Of a stretch of DNA of 64,000 nt, positions 1-12,205 are shown in pieces. The DNA comes from Sympetrum striolatum. Taxonomy: Eukaryota > Arthropoda > Insecta > Odonata > Libellulidae. The stretch is from contig OX388345.1 of the NCBI GenBank assembly GCA_947579665.1, positions 35,307,849-35,371,848 on the forward strand. Reading direction: 5' to 3'. The notes under the pieces were generated by a model, which was not told where the DNA came from, made no database searches, and worked only from the letters and a program-made list of their open reading frames with translations. Numbering within the stretch: the first letter of the stretch is position 1; every line of letters begins with the position of its first letter. The position numbers and the translations under genes are program-made.

Positions 1-1980
1 GGTGTACGAAATTACAGCCTTTCCTGTTTACGAAGAATGGAAGATTATAGACCGTACGCGAGTATGCAAATTATCCCATACAATGAAGGAGTGGCCTTCA
101 TGTTGCTCAGGCTTTTGAAAACTCATAACTGTTCTTCGACCGGGAACAACCATTTATAACCAGAATAGTAAATATACATTAATGTATACATCGGATAAAT
201 ACATTGAAACATCCGGGATAAGACGTATCATTTCTCTCGCTAATTACAGTCTGCGGTATCAATTATCTCCGATGGTTATTATAATCCCAAGGGCAACTTG
301 GCGAAAATTAAAATTAATGCTGGCGGAGAGAGGAAGTGTTTAGCAGGAAAAAGATATAGAGAATGAATGGCCTTACTACGAATGATTTCATAAGAGGGTT
401 CTTTGACCTACACCTATATACTCGGATACCGTTGGAAAATAAAATCTTTGCCCTTTTAAGCTCGTATCGTGTGCGAAAGTACGTGCGTGCGCTCGTGCAT
501 GCGTGATAACCGATCATTCGATGAGGAGATTTGATGAACGACATTACCGATTCTCCGCACATATTACGGCATACATGCACGATAGAGACAACAGTATGAA
601 ACATCGTCGCTCTCGGAATATCTCCGAGTTAAAACAAGACTTTTAAAATCCAAACTCCAGAAGAGCCAAGATGTCATACTATACCTATAATTCACGTACG
701 TCACTTTACAAAGTTTATAGTCTGAAAAAGAAAAAAATAGACGTGCATTCTGATTTGACGGGAAAGCTGAAATTTTTAATTTTCCTCCATTATCTACACA
801 TGGCGTGTTTCAAATATTTTTTACAAAAGGAGCAATAATAATGGAATCAAGTAATTAACAAATTAAATTTTTAATTAAAATGGCTTGTGAAATTGAAAAA
901 GATAAAATTGTGCGTGATTTAAATTTCACGGGGAAGTGACAAGCGATGAAAATTTCATGAGAATTAATGGGACTACGTATTCAATTAAAAATGTATTGTT
1001 CCAACAATAGATGAATGAAGCTTCGAATTAATTGGATTTTACAGGGAAAATGAGTAACAATTTAATTTATAATAATATTGTATTGACAAATACCCACAAT
1101 ACATAAAAAATTTTTGACGATAATACAATTAAGGAATCTATCATACCCTTGCAACCACCATTATTCCAAAACTGGCTGACTATGATAAGACTTTTCGATC
1201 TAAATTTCCATCAGGGGATAGGAGGTTATCATGAAGATCAGAATGTTTCTACGTATATCAATATCTCTACGTATGAATTCTAGTGTAGAATAGGGCAAAA
1301 TGTTTTGATTCATTTTTTATTCATCTAAACTTTGAGAAATTCTTCCAGCAGGTATTTTCCTTTTACCTTTCGCTGGTGAGTGATAGGTGATACATTATAA
1401 TTATTACCATTTATATATTTAACCGTGCATATACATAAAAAGAGTAGATGGCAGAGTTCGGCATAATACCAAGAATATGGATTACCATTATATAAAAGAA
1501 AAGCGAAATGACAAACAGCTCAGTCAATACAAAAATAAAGCGCAAATACAAATTAATTGGCACATAAATGCAAATAGTAATGTAATGAAATTTTTACAAT
1601 GTACATTGTATACATTTTGTAACAAAACTTGGTAAAAACTATCTAAGTTGAACATTAATTAAAAGGAGTTAGTCTAAGATTTTGTTACATCACTCGCAAA
1701 CTAGCTTTCGCCTTTCAATGACATAATCTTAGATGATTTTAACCCGTGTAGTAGCACTAATGATTTTAGTTCTGGTTCATTGCATCGTATTCAATAATTA
1801 GCTACTGCACAGAGGGGAACCCAATGATAAAATGGACGCTGAGACACGTCGCATACCGAGAAGGCCAAATTTCTATCAAGGCAACAAGGGTCAATTTCCG
1901 CGTATTTCCCGGAGTCTGTTTTACAGGCCTTGTCCACTTGGCGGATGGATATTTGGCAGACGGGAGAACCATTCATCTGG
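1..1980. other. AT-rich spacer, nothing recognised
   Basis: Stop codons are dense in all frames and the longest reading frames are under 100 codons with no recognisable motif. No repeat, RNA gene or transposon end was seen. It reads as neutral non-coding DNA. Confidence 0.6.
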
Positions 1981-2280
1981 TCCAACCCCTGCCAAGAACG
2001 GGCGCGAGAAATCCATTACCGTCCCTCAAGCAATCGCCCCGGGCGCACTCATGGCTACCGGTCACCGACAACAATGAACAATCCCATGATGCATGCTCTC
2101 CCCCCTTAACGGGCATCGAGGGGAATAAAGCGAGTCTCGCAGACGACCCGAAAGGGGGCAGGGAGAAATCCGTTAGGAAAGGGAGGGAGGCGGAATGATA
2201 GCTGTACGAAGAGAGGAAGATCTGGGAAACGGATTTATGGAAAGAGGGGAGAAATCTTAGGCAAGACCGAGATAGCCAAG
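1980..2280. other. GC/CpG-richer purine-skewed island
   Basis: The base composition changes sharply from the AT-rich flanks to a G- and CpG-richer stretch with many GGGA and GAGG words on the plus strand. Two overlapping frames of 81 and 124 codons cross it on the plus strand, but neither resembles a known protein. The lack of stops is explained by the higher GC content. Confidence 0.45.
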
Positions 2281-2660
2281 AGGGAGTCTAGCTAGATTGT
2301 AGGAGAATCTTAGCAGGCAGTTTATACGCTAGGAAAATGTGATTGATTTCTTATTATAAAATATTAAGAATGAGTTAAACTTATATTTATTACCTGGTCA
2401 CGTTATCGAAGTAAAAATATTCCTCAATTCGTTTAAAAGGTTTAGTGGTAAAGAATGTTTGTTCATGATTTGTCGAAAATAATCAAAATAGTACCTCAAA
2501 ACAAAAATATTGTTCACTCTTTGTCAACATAATTGTTATCTTACTAAGAGAATAAAGGGATTTTTCCGAACATCATGCAAGTGATTCACAAAATTACTTA
2601 ATAGATTGTATTTGTACTTCACAAAATAATTGGGAACATAAAAATATTACACAGGAGTTT

Positions 2661-2945
2661 ATTTCGTAAAGTAACTAATATCATCTCACAATTATACATA
2701 TTCAGTTAACTATTGAAGCATACATATCACATGCAGAGGTACATACATCATTAACTTCTACATAACGGTAATCCAGTAGAAGAAATACACTCTCACGAAG
2801 CTACCTGGATTACTAACATCAGTCAATATCCAATTTCGTAAAGTAGCTTCCACCATCAAGAGATCAAAATATTTCAACTATAAGTTAGCATACATGCAGA
2901 GGTATTTACTTCTACATATTCTAAATCCAGTAATTGAAAACATTT
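2661..2945. repeat. Diverged tandem duplication, period about 170 bp
   Basis: Two neighbouring copies share several words in the same order. ATTTCGTAAAGTA occurs at 2661 and 2833. GCATACAT and ATGCAGAGGT occur at 2718/2731 and again at 2888/2894. CTTCTACATA and ATCCAGTA follow in both copies. The offset is 172 bp at the left end and shrinks to about 155-163 bp because the second copy has small deletions. This is an old local duplication with no coding content. Confidence 0.6.
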
Positions 2946-3159
2946 TAACGAATCTGTCATCCAATTAACCTTAAGCTTTTTCGAGAGTGATAACTTGAGA
3001 AAATTCGCTTTTACCACATTTCCACTGAAAGGCTGCATTTTCCTTGTCATAATTCACAAAATTATCATGGGTTTAACCGCACCAAAAAAATTAAAACTCA
3101 TTAATTCATCTCAAAATTCCGAATGCACAATTCACGTGAGTGGAAACTTATCCGAGGAA

Positions 3160-3600
3160 GCGAATGCGCATACAAAAAAGGACATACAAGAAAAGGCACT
3201 CTGAAAAGGGAAATTCCAATGTCTCGAAAGGAAAAAAAACAGCAAGAAAAAAGGGGGGATTAAAAAACACGGCAAAAATTCATAAACTTAAAAACGATGC
3301 AGATTTCCGTTCCACTCAAAGGTTTCTGAGAGGTTCATTGCTCTCTTTCATGACTCAGGTAAGGAGGGATCCGTAAGAGGGTCAAGAAAAAGAAAATCTA
3401 AAGGGGTGAATGTGAGGAAGGCGTATGGAAAATGGGAGGGGAGTCGTAGAGAGTAAAAAAAGTCTGAAGAAAGGGCGTGAAGAGCAGTTCGTGACGCGTG
3501 GCAGTTAGAATGGAACAGAGGAAGGAATAAAGAGGGAAAAACACCACTTAGGAACTGATTAAAAAAGACTGACTTCTTCTCCCTGCAAGGAATAAAATTT
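3160..3600 (+). other. A/G-rich low-complexity tract
   Basis: The plus strand is dominated by A and G runs (AAAAAAGG, GGAAAAAAAAC, AGGAAGG). Short lysine-rich frames result, which is the expected by-product of a polypurine tract and not evidence of a gene. Confidence 0.5.
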
Positions 3601-3619
3601 CCTTCTCTTTTTGAATGGA

Positions 3620-4010
3620 AAGATAAGCGCCCCTCCCAGCTAATTATGTCTACGTGCGTGCCTCTATAGCCACTATATCCTACCTGAATGTGTATCTATC
3701 GAAAGAAAATAAAAAAATACCCCCAATTTGTGGCATGAGCCACGCTTATCCATCCCTTAAATATAAGAATTATATACGTAGCCTATAAGAATACTATACC
3801 TTAAGATAAGAACCCCTCCCGTTTTGCAACCAATTATGTGCGTCTCTATTACCACCATATCCTACCAGGTGCGTGTCCCAATAGCCACCACATCCTATCT
3901 GAATGTGTATCCATCGAAAGGAAATAAAAAATACCACCAATTTGTGCCATGAGCCACGTTTATCCATGCCTCGAATATAAGAATTATATACCTAACCTGA
4001 CCTGACTTTT
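3620..4010. repeat. Diverged tandem duplication, about 183-bp unit
   Basis: A first copy (about 3620-3802) is followed directly by a second (about 3803-4010). Shared landmarks in order are AAGATAAG plus CCCCTCCC (3620 and 3803), AATTATGT, ATATCCTACC, GAATGTGTATC plus ATCGAAAG (3686 and 3901), CATGAGCCACG, TTATCCATSCCT and ATATAAGAATTATATAC. The offset grows from 183 to 215 bp because the second copy contains a further small internal duplication of the block with CAATAGCCACCACATCCTA. No coding content. Confidence 0.75.
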
Positions 4011-7000
4011 TGGTAGCGTTTCTCCGATGGCAACTGAAATTTCCCCCGTTCGTATCTCTCCCTATCGACCAAAAATACGCTCCGATTTCCATGATTGCAT
4101 TATCTTCGGTACAGCGATTTCCCTAACTACGCAAAGCCACGAACTTACCATTTTCCGAGCGTCCCTCACTAATTTCGGGTCAATTCAATTCTAACCCTAA
4201 CTAAGTTGCGCGGAACCGCATCTGTCCACAGAACGAACGAAAGAATCAACTGGCTGAGCTATCGAATCCGGGAAATGTTTTAGGAGGCCTATATGAACAA
4301 AAGTTTTCATTGGAAGGAAGTTTGCTCCACTGAATGTATAACTTTTACTGATTCTGTCAATTACGATATATTGACGTGATAAATGCATTACTACGTAATT
4401 GATGCAGTTTGATCGTACTTCGCATAACGCAATTAAATAAGTGTACCGAATTTAGTATTTTCCACAATAAAATTAATTTGGAAAATACTAGGTTCGTTTC
4501 AAGTATTTATTTAAAATATACATTGCAATATTTGAAATCAATTGATGGAGCTTTGACTTGTTAGAAGCACATACGGACGTTGGGAAGATCGAAGTTACAC
4601 AATAAGTTTTTATTACTTTCCAATGATAAAATCTAACTTCATACCAAAACAGGTTTGATTAAACATCCATTTCACTTCACATACACTCAATTCTTGATTC
4701 ATTGTCAATGCTAATAATTTCCAAATTTTGGTCTAAGCTCGGAAATATGGCTATTCTACAGAATTGATTTGTTTGACTCCCGACATTCACGGTGGTGATT
4801 CCAAGCATTGGAATTTTCCATCCATCATGGATTTAGATAATAATCATCTTCATTCGTTATTATTTTTTGATATAGACGATTTTGGTTGTAGTTCTTCTTA
4901 TTACCATGCATCAGCTATGTAGAATGAAAGAAACAAGATATGCTTTTTCAACTGGATTTTGCTACCGGTTTTAACGGAGAATCGTCATCTTCGGGCAAAG
5001 GTTACAAAAATCAAGCAAGTCAATATTTAGTATGAAGAAAATACCTGGAGCTTTTTCCACAACATTTTCTTAAATAAGCAACACTGAAAAAAACCTGCTA
5101 CTTTAACGCATAAATAAAGAAAATAAAAAAATCGTTAATCATGTTTTAGCACCGCCAAAAATTCTGGTTGCGGGAATCGAGAACATTCAGAGCACGAACT
5201 AATGGAATTTCGTCCTTTTCCATTAAACATTCACCATAGTTACGCGAGGGGCAATTAATTTTAAAGCGCCATTTCATGCAGAAAGTCGTTTCGAGGAAGC
5301 GGAAACCTCCACGCGAATACTCCGCGTTACGTGATAAAGAGCCAGCAAATTTCATTTAATTAGAACCCAATTAACTTCGCTTCAAATCACTCCCATCTGC
5401 AGCAGTCTCTCTCCTCAGCATCCTGCTTGACTCCAGACGCAGTCGCATGCAGTGCATCATCACTCATCTAATTATCATCAATCCGAGTACTCCAACCGTA
5501 CTTAGAGCTTCTTCTTGGGATCTCGAGGGGTCGTTGTTTCATGCAAAAATGCCCTAAGACGTACTTTTCATCTCCATTATCCTTCCAATTCTTAATTGAG
5601 CATATTTACCGCATGATGGGATGGCAGCACCCACGGATACAGTACGAAATCGGGCTAGTGCCGCAACTTTCAGCAAGCATGAATGCATCATCTGCATTCA
5701 GCGAAAACCTTGCTTATTTCCATTTGGAGCTAAAAGGCATTAAATATCACCTAGCGTGGGAGGTTCACAACCCTTTAGCAGCTGCGTACCACTTGATATT
5801 TTTAGAAATTTTTGCGTACCTACAGACCTATATTTTTTTGGAAAAATAATTAAATTACTGAGAAAACTTCAAATTTAATTATTGATACACTTGTATTTCC
5901 GGTTTTCAACCCTTTATCAAGACAGCAATAAATAGATTTAGATTTTTTTCAGTTTTTTCTAGCTGATTTTAATTAAATATACATAGAGATATATTACTAG
6001 CCATTACTAGCGTATCGCTTGTATAATCCGCGCGTACCAACTTAAACGTTCCACCGGTTGATAACTCCTGATCTAGCGATTCTAAAAAGTAATTTCCATT
6101 TAACGGTAAATCATGGTTGTACATCTAAGTACTAATGAAATTTAAAAACATTTTATAAAATGTGTAGCTTCTACCAATATACTTAATGGAAGTCTTCAAC
6201 GATTTAATATATTGCGAGAGGATTTTTTTAGCTTTTCAAATGGAAAATCTTCAATAGGAAGCAATGAAATAAATACACACTGATTTGGAAAACGTATACA
6301 ATAAGTTATCTTTACAGTCAAGAACCACTTAGTTCTTCAGTTGAGAAAACATAACTAAAATGAAAAATAAAATTAATAAGTGTAAATTTAACACCCTTAC
6401 TTCCTTAACAGACTATGGAAAATAAAACACAAAGTGGTTTTCCGTAAAATTACAGGGATTAAGTAAAAGATCTCCGACATTTCATCTCCAGTTGAAAATA
6501 TGCTCATTTTAAGAGATTTTGAGAACAGAACTAGATATAAAATACAACGAAGAGAACCTTAGTTCAACCTCCTCTATTAAAAACCATAAAAACCTATCAG
6601 CAAATATGTTAACGCTACTTTTTTCCGAGCTAAATTACACAAATATGTTCGCAATGCACATTTAAATAAATACGTATAACGAGTCAAAAATATCTCTCAA
6701 TAAATTATAGAAATAAGACAAATTTCAGTCGGCTGAAAATTGTTCACATTGCATGAAACAGAAAATTATTAACCTTATAAAAATACCATCGCAGGATAAA
6801 AATATGAGAGGAATGGCGCAGTATATTGAATTGACGACGGTCCTCAGGTTTATATCAGAAGAGAATCCGTGGAATGCAGCATCCTGCGAGCCGCCGTTCT
6901 ATATATATCCCCCATTCATCTATCCTACTCTCCTCGGAATGTCTCTCCACTTCAAGTAGGGTCTACTGGAAATATTTATAAACAGAGGCCTTGTTTGTTC

Positions 7001-8240
7001 CGCCCAAATCAAAATGTTTCCCCTAAAGACTTACTCATTCCTGTTAAACGGAAGATAAAAGCAACCTAAGCTCAAGGGGGTGTATTCCCCGAAATACTCT
7101 GTAATGTTCTCAGAATGTATTCAGATATATAAATAAGAGATTTACCAGATGGAACATCGTCTGTAATAAACTCTCAGCTAACTCATGCATAGTTAAAGAT
7201 GGAGAATCAACTTAATCACTCATATTCTACGGTGATGTGCCATAATCATTGCGACCACACCCTATCTTCTGCCACTCTTTGCTCGTGAGCACCTAAGCCA
7301 TACGGAATTGTCCGTTAGATCTATATTACCATTCTTGGTAAATTCTACTTTGGTGTTCGTCATTATTACGCATCATGTATTAAACCAATATGATTAGTAA
7401 AAGCAAACAACTGGAAATTAAAAGTTTTCCGGAGATGACACTACACTAATTACGACAAATAATAACAGAAACTAAAAATAGGTAGAATCTACCAAATACT
7501 ACAATAAAAGTATTCAGATTTATAGAGAAATTTCTATTCACAAGAGTAAGGATATGCTTTTAGTTTCCATAAGCATTTCACACTTTAAATTTATACATGC
7601 CTTTCTAGCTGGGAGATAGGAGAATGCATCGAAGACTATTCTCAAGCTCGATCTATTTTAATCGTCATATTGGTTTCCGGTGTCGATAGTCTGGAATGAA
7701 ACCACGACCGAAAGAAAAACACAATAGAACAGAAATGGAAGATAGGTGTATCGCGGTCTCGCAAAACCGCGAGATTGCAGAAATAAACCGGATAAAAACG
7801 GCAGAAATGGATAGCTGTTGGTTAGTCGGTGTCGTCAAAGACATTACTCAATTGACGATGAGCAATAAGTACATGCATCCGATCGTATGCGTTAAGCAGT
7901 AGCCTTTCTAATGTGGTCGGTTGACATGTGCGGCCTTCTGATGAGAAAGGGTACCCGCACTTTTTCTATCACTTACTCTGTAATAGATTGAAATTCTTGA
8001 AAGAATCGCAAATAAGAACAGAAGATAGAATACGTTTCGAATATGTTTTTAAGACATTTTCTTGTAAAAATCCGATCTGAGGAAAATATTTCTTGAGACG
8101 ACAACTATCTTTGGGCCATATATATACTTTAGTCCCTCGCCTTGCAGTTTTCAGGTGGCCATGAGGATCATTGATCTCTCAAGTTTATAATGGTAAAAAT
8201 TAATTCGTACAAATTTTCAGAAAAAAAACAGATTAACTTC
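4010..8240. other. AT-rich spacer with small hairpins
   Basis: No gene or mobile element is recognised. Two small inverted repeats are visible. One is a 12-bp perfect stem at 4453-4464/4479-4490 with a 14-nt loop. The other is a 7-bp stem TCGCGGT/ACCGCGA at 7751-7757/7766-7772. A 102-codon frame at 5541-5849 has no recognisable domain and is treated as chance. Confidence 0.5.
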
Positions 8241-8247
8241 CAAAACA

Positions 8248-8369
8248 GACTTACAAAAGTAAAAAACACTCACGCACTTGTTCGAATTCGACAAATTTAT
8301 TCGTGGAAATTAAATAAGTTAAATTTGTGGAATTCGTACAAGTGTGTGTGTCTTTTTTACTTTCGTAAG
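8248..8369. repeat. Long imperfect hairpin, 51-bp stem and 20-nt loop
   Basis: Bases 8248-8298 and 8319-8369 are inverted copies of each other with no gap in the alignment. I count 45 of 51 Watson-Crick matches. The six exceptions are isolated single positions and one of them would be a G-U pair in RNA. The loop is 8299-8318. If transcribed from either strand, this would fold into one rod with evenly spaced single mismatches, like a microRNA or hairpin-RNA precursor. A foldback transposon remnant is the main alternative. The stem is longer than the roughly 35 bp of a typical animal pri-miRNA. No flanking target-site duplication is obvious. Confidence 0.75.
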
Positions 8370-10440
8370 TTTAAAATGAAGTTCCACCAAGTAACACTGG
8401 AGTTGATTCATTCATTCAGAAACAGATTTTTAGAACGATTCGTTTCGACGACGATTTGAAATCTTAAGGAGGATGTTTACTAAAGCATAATACAATCAGT
8501 ACCACAAAAAAGGAGGAGAAATAGAGATGGACGAGTTTAAGATAAGCGTGGGCAGAATTCATGAAGGAAACATATTAGCAAGTAGGTAAAGGAAGTGGGG
8601 AGGATTAGGTAACAGATATCTTTATTCATAAGTTTGAGAAAATAAAATTAACCGCTACAAATCGATGATACCCAGATGTTTGACACGAATTTTATGATAA
8701 TTTGAATAAAAAAAGAATTAATTCTAACTTCAATTGGATAGATGTTAGATTTCATAGAAGGTAAGGTAATATAGTACTAAGAAATAAAAATTGTCATTGA
8801 ATAAGGATTTTTGATGCAAATTGAACTACCGAACATATAAAGATTAAAAACGAATGTTGAAAATTGCTTAAATAACAAAATACAATACTAAAAGGACAAA
8901 AGCCTCACATATATTTTTTTATTTTCGTTTTGGTAGTTTACCTGTTAATCCAAGTACTTTTGAAGATATTAATTTACCAAGAGAGCCACAAAGGGCATCT
9001 TTAACTTCCCATCTCCATACGTACTCGTATAGAACTCAGGGGAACATTCCACTTATTCCCAACCCATTTTAGAGATGCATAAAGGCCGGGAATAGCGTTG
9101 CATTCATAAATTCCCAGCCGACTGAGAGCCCGCGGAGACACATGTCTGGGATGTATATTTCATCAAACCTTGGCCCTGAATAACTTAAAAACGAGAGTAC
9201 GTCGGGGAATATCACACCCTCTGAGCGGTACACGCCCTTTTTAAAATAGTGTTCCAGACTGCCCTCTATCGACCTTCGCAGAGGCATCTTCCAAGCCATT
9301 CGTGAGCCAGACTCCTTTCGCCTGACCTTAATAAGTGTGGCGAAAAATGTAAGGAGGTTGCCTCGAGGGAGGCGATGCAATTAGACGGGGAGATTACCGC
9401 GGGAAGCGATCTCCCTTCGCTAAAGGATGGCTGTCTTCTAACACTTTCCTATTCGCCTCTTTGCAGATCATTTCCTTTGAAACAAGAACGCTTTTAAAGA
9501 ATCGTTCAGATCCATTTCACTATGCTCTATGCTCAATATCTCAGCAACCTTCAATTATTCCTTTAACGATACCTATTTTCGTCTCCTGTCCGCCATTCCA
9601 TTCATTAAGGGCTAAATGGTTATCATTTCGAGTATGCACCCAGCATCCGTTAGCAAAAATAAATGCAAGAAACTGGTGTTTGGAGATAGAGAGTTGCAGA
9701 AAATTTGAATCTGTGAGTGAAGATTCTATTTTACTTTCGTACCTTATTATTTATCAAAATAAAGTTCACTATCTGCGTTCATATTTCTTAATAATAATTA
9801 ATTGGATTTATTGCCTGATATAAATAGAGATTTTTAAATGCAAATGAGCCTATAGGTCACTCGTGCACCAATGTATTAATCACAGATTTTATACGCTATT
9901 ATCAAGGTATTTCTCTCCGCATGATCCACGATCTCCCAGTTGCATCTTCATTTCATAATACCATAGAAATTCTCAAACATAATACAAATTATAAAGTAAA
10001 TTACTATTTTAGGGTGAGCATTTTAGAGAAAGAGTCAATTTCAAAATCAATAACCAGAGATCCGCTAGATACGAAGAAAGCAATCAACATAGCTAGCAGA
10101 AATGGCTACTTGGGTGTCAGAAAGAATGCTAAGTCGAAGGTTATGAGTCATACTTCATCAAAATTTTTCAGTAATCATACTTTACTACTTTCAGTACTTC
10201 ATTCGAAAGTAATGGAAATCGAATACAAGGTAGTGGATTTGTAAGTTGTTATTATGACGCAGAGATACAGTCGATTTTCCTCGATCAATTGAAAACAAAT
10301 CCTGAGCAATTACGGAGCAAACAAAGGAATTTGAAACTCCTTCCATCAATAATTCAACTCCATATCTTAGTAATCCTAACACCACCCTAGAGCGTCTCAA
10401 GGATAGGGAGCGATTAGGCCGAATTAAAAGAGAGCCGCAA
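8370..10440. other. AT-rich spacer, nothing recognised
   Basis: Contains chance frames of 103-120 codons (9069-9380 minus, 9461-9823 plus, 9921-10244 plus) that match no family I recognise. No repeat structure was seen. Confidence 0.5.
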
Positions 10441-10960
10441 TGCGTTAAGTCTCGAGACGCAGGCGTGGAAACGGGAGCTCATTTGTTCCACCGGAAAATA
10501 AAAACCCCGCCAGACGCTCTTTCTTCATCCACGGCAGACGATCCCGGAGATGACGCACCTCCCGACAAAGGGAATAAAAAACTGAACTCCCCTCCGCTTA
10601 TCCTCGCGGAGGATACCACTTTGCATGTCGCTCGATACCTACGCCCCATCGGTACACGCCATCTAACATAAGTGGAGTCCCAACGTCTCGCTGACACACG
10701 ACCGTCTTCCTCTGGGATCCTCCTACCATTTTCCCTTTTGGTCGAAATAGGTCACGGAGGCGCTCTGGGGAGGACGCCCTGCCAAGAAATGTTTAGGCGC
10801 ATAAGAATTGGCCTAAGAGTTGCGTGGAGTAGTGATAGGCAATGTGTGAGCGAGTCAGTATAGATCAGTACTCGGCAAACTGAGCTGAGAAGGGAGGAAG
10901 CCGTATTTGGTGAGTCTCGACCCCTTCCCCTAAAATGACTCTCTCCTTTCACGCCCCTCA
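10440..10960. other. GC/CpG-richer island
   Basis: A composition island with overlapping short frames on both strands, none recognisable. It ends at a donor-like GGTGAGTCT near 10909, so a non-coding first exon is imaginable. There is no matching core promoter set, so no promoter is called. Confidence 0.35.
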
Positions 10961-10980
10961 ATTCGCATAAAACATTATCC

Positions 10981-11124
10981 GCAAACGACTCTTTCTTCGC
11001 TAACAGCTCATTCATTGCACACAACTCTTTTTCCGCTCAGAACTCACTCTTCGCACACGACTCTTTCTTCGCTCACAGCTCTATCTGCTCTCACTACTAT
11101 TTCGTAGTGTACGACTATTCTACT
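10981..11124 (+). repeat. 18-bp minisatellite, about eight units
   Basis: Successive 18-mers begin at 10981, 10999, 11017, 11035, 11053, 11071, 11089 and 11107. Examples are GCAAACGACTCTTTCTTC, GCTAACAGCTCATTCATT, GCACACGACTCTTTCTTC and GCTCACAGCTCTATCTGC. Odd and even units resemble each other more closely, giving a 36-bp higher-order period. The last two units are degenerate. The period is a multiple of three, but stops and poor flanking coding potential argue against a repeat protein. Confidence 0.75.
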
Positions 11125-11371
11125 TCTCTCCCTTCTTCTTTAGGTTTATTCGTACTTTGAGAATAATTCTTAACAAGAAAACATACGTAAGAGATAACCT
11201 ATATTTAATGCTTGATTAGATATTTGTGAATTTAATTTTTGTGATTGGATATTTTTTTAGTTTAAATATTTTATAATACAACGTGATTCTTCATCAATTG
11301 ATCTTTGTATTTAATTAACCTTCATTCAAAAGAATGGTGCAATATTTGTAGGATCTTACTTAAACTTCCCC

Positions 11372-11437
11372 AGAGTCGTTGTCGAGAACGACTCTTTTGA
11401 GCTGTGAGCTTTGAGGCGACTCACTAAAAAGTGTCGC
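11372..11437. repeat. Pair of small hairpins sharing minisatellite words
   Basis: AGAGTCGTT (11372-11380) and AACGACTCT (11387-11395) form a perfect 9-bp stem with a 6-nt loop. A second hairpin at about 11415-11437 pairs GCGA with TCGC and CACT with AGTG around AAAA, with a 2-nt bulge. The right arm of the first hairpin, ACGACTCT, is the core word of the 18-bp minisatellite 300 bp upstream. The following GAGCTGTGAGC is the inverse of that minisatellite's GCTCACAGCTC. Confidence 0.6.
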
Positions 11438-11439
11438 AT

Positions 11440-11870
11440 TTGCTATCACTAGTGTGAAGGTGTCCGTCCGCACCTCGTCTCATCCTTCTTGTTACGCGTG
11501 AAATATTAATCCGGACGGAGAGATGAGTGACTGGAGATGTGGAGGAATAATGGAGTTTACGTAGGGTAGCGACTGAGAGTGAGATAACGCCCGGAGACGT
11601 AGTTCCCGTGAAAACGCGCGACCACGGAGGGATTTTTTCTCCGCCGAAAGATCTTCGCGATTCGTCTTGTAGCGATTTTTTCCTCCTCGAGGCGTACCTC
11701 CGCGGTTTTTTTAAGGAGAGAAATATCTTCGTTAACTCATCTTGTTCGACCACTGAAAAAACCTGGGGTAAAATTAATCATCCTGTATCGCCGTGCAAGA
11801 TCGTTGCATGTAAAAAGACGCGGTGTAGAGATGAGATGTTTGAAAAGACATCAAAGAAGACTCCAATGTA
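11440..11870. other. Moderately GC-rich island
   Basis: CpG-containing unique sequence with overlapping frames of 87 (plus) and 109 (minus) codons that are not recognisable. No support for a gene. Confidence 0.35.
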
Positions 11871-12205
11871 GTAATCGAATGGTCTACAGTCGTTCTTATC
11901 TTACGGAGCAACATGCATAGAAACATCCTTATGATAAATCAAATGAAATTGTCTCCATTTCCCGGTTCATACCACTCGAGAAACAATTAATATTACTTTA
12001 CTTTCATAAGTAGAACTGAGTCTAGTATTTCGTGAGAAGAAAATCAGTCTCTTTCGTAAATAAATATCTATCTTGGAAAATACTTTCGATCATTAAATAC
12101 CTACTTTGGGAAGAAAAATCCTACAACCATGAAAAAGGCAGAGAATGTAGGAATAGGTATCATAATGATAAGGTAAAAGATTCACGTAAGGTATAGTAAT
12201 AATGG

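Noticed and set aside
4185..4200. TAACCCTAAC as a possible piggyBac or telomeric end
   Set aside because: There is no partner inverted end or TTAA pair nearby.
5541..5849. 102-codon plus-strand frame
   Set aside because: No recognisable domain and no splice or promoter context. It is consistent with chance.
10860..10915. Possible promoter: ATCAGTA initiator followed by a GGTGAGT donor
   Set aside because: No TATA box or downstream promoter element at the expected distance, and no coding exon follows.
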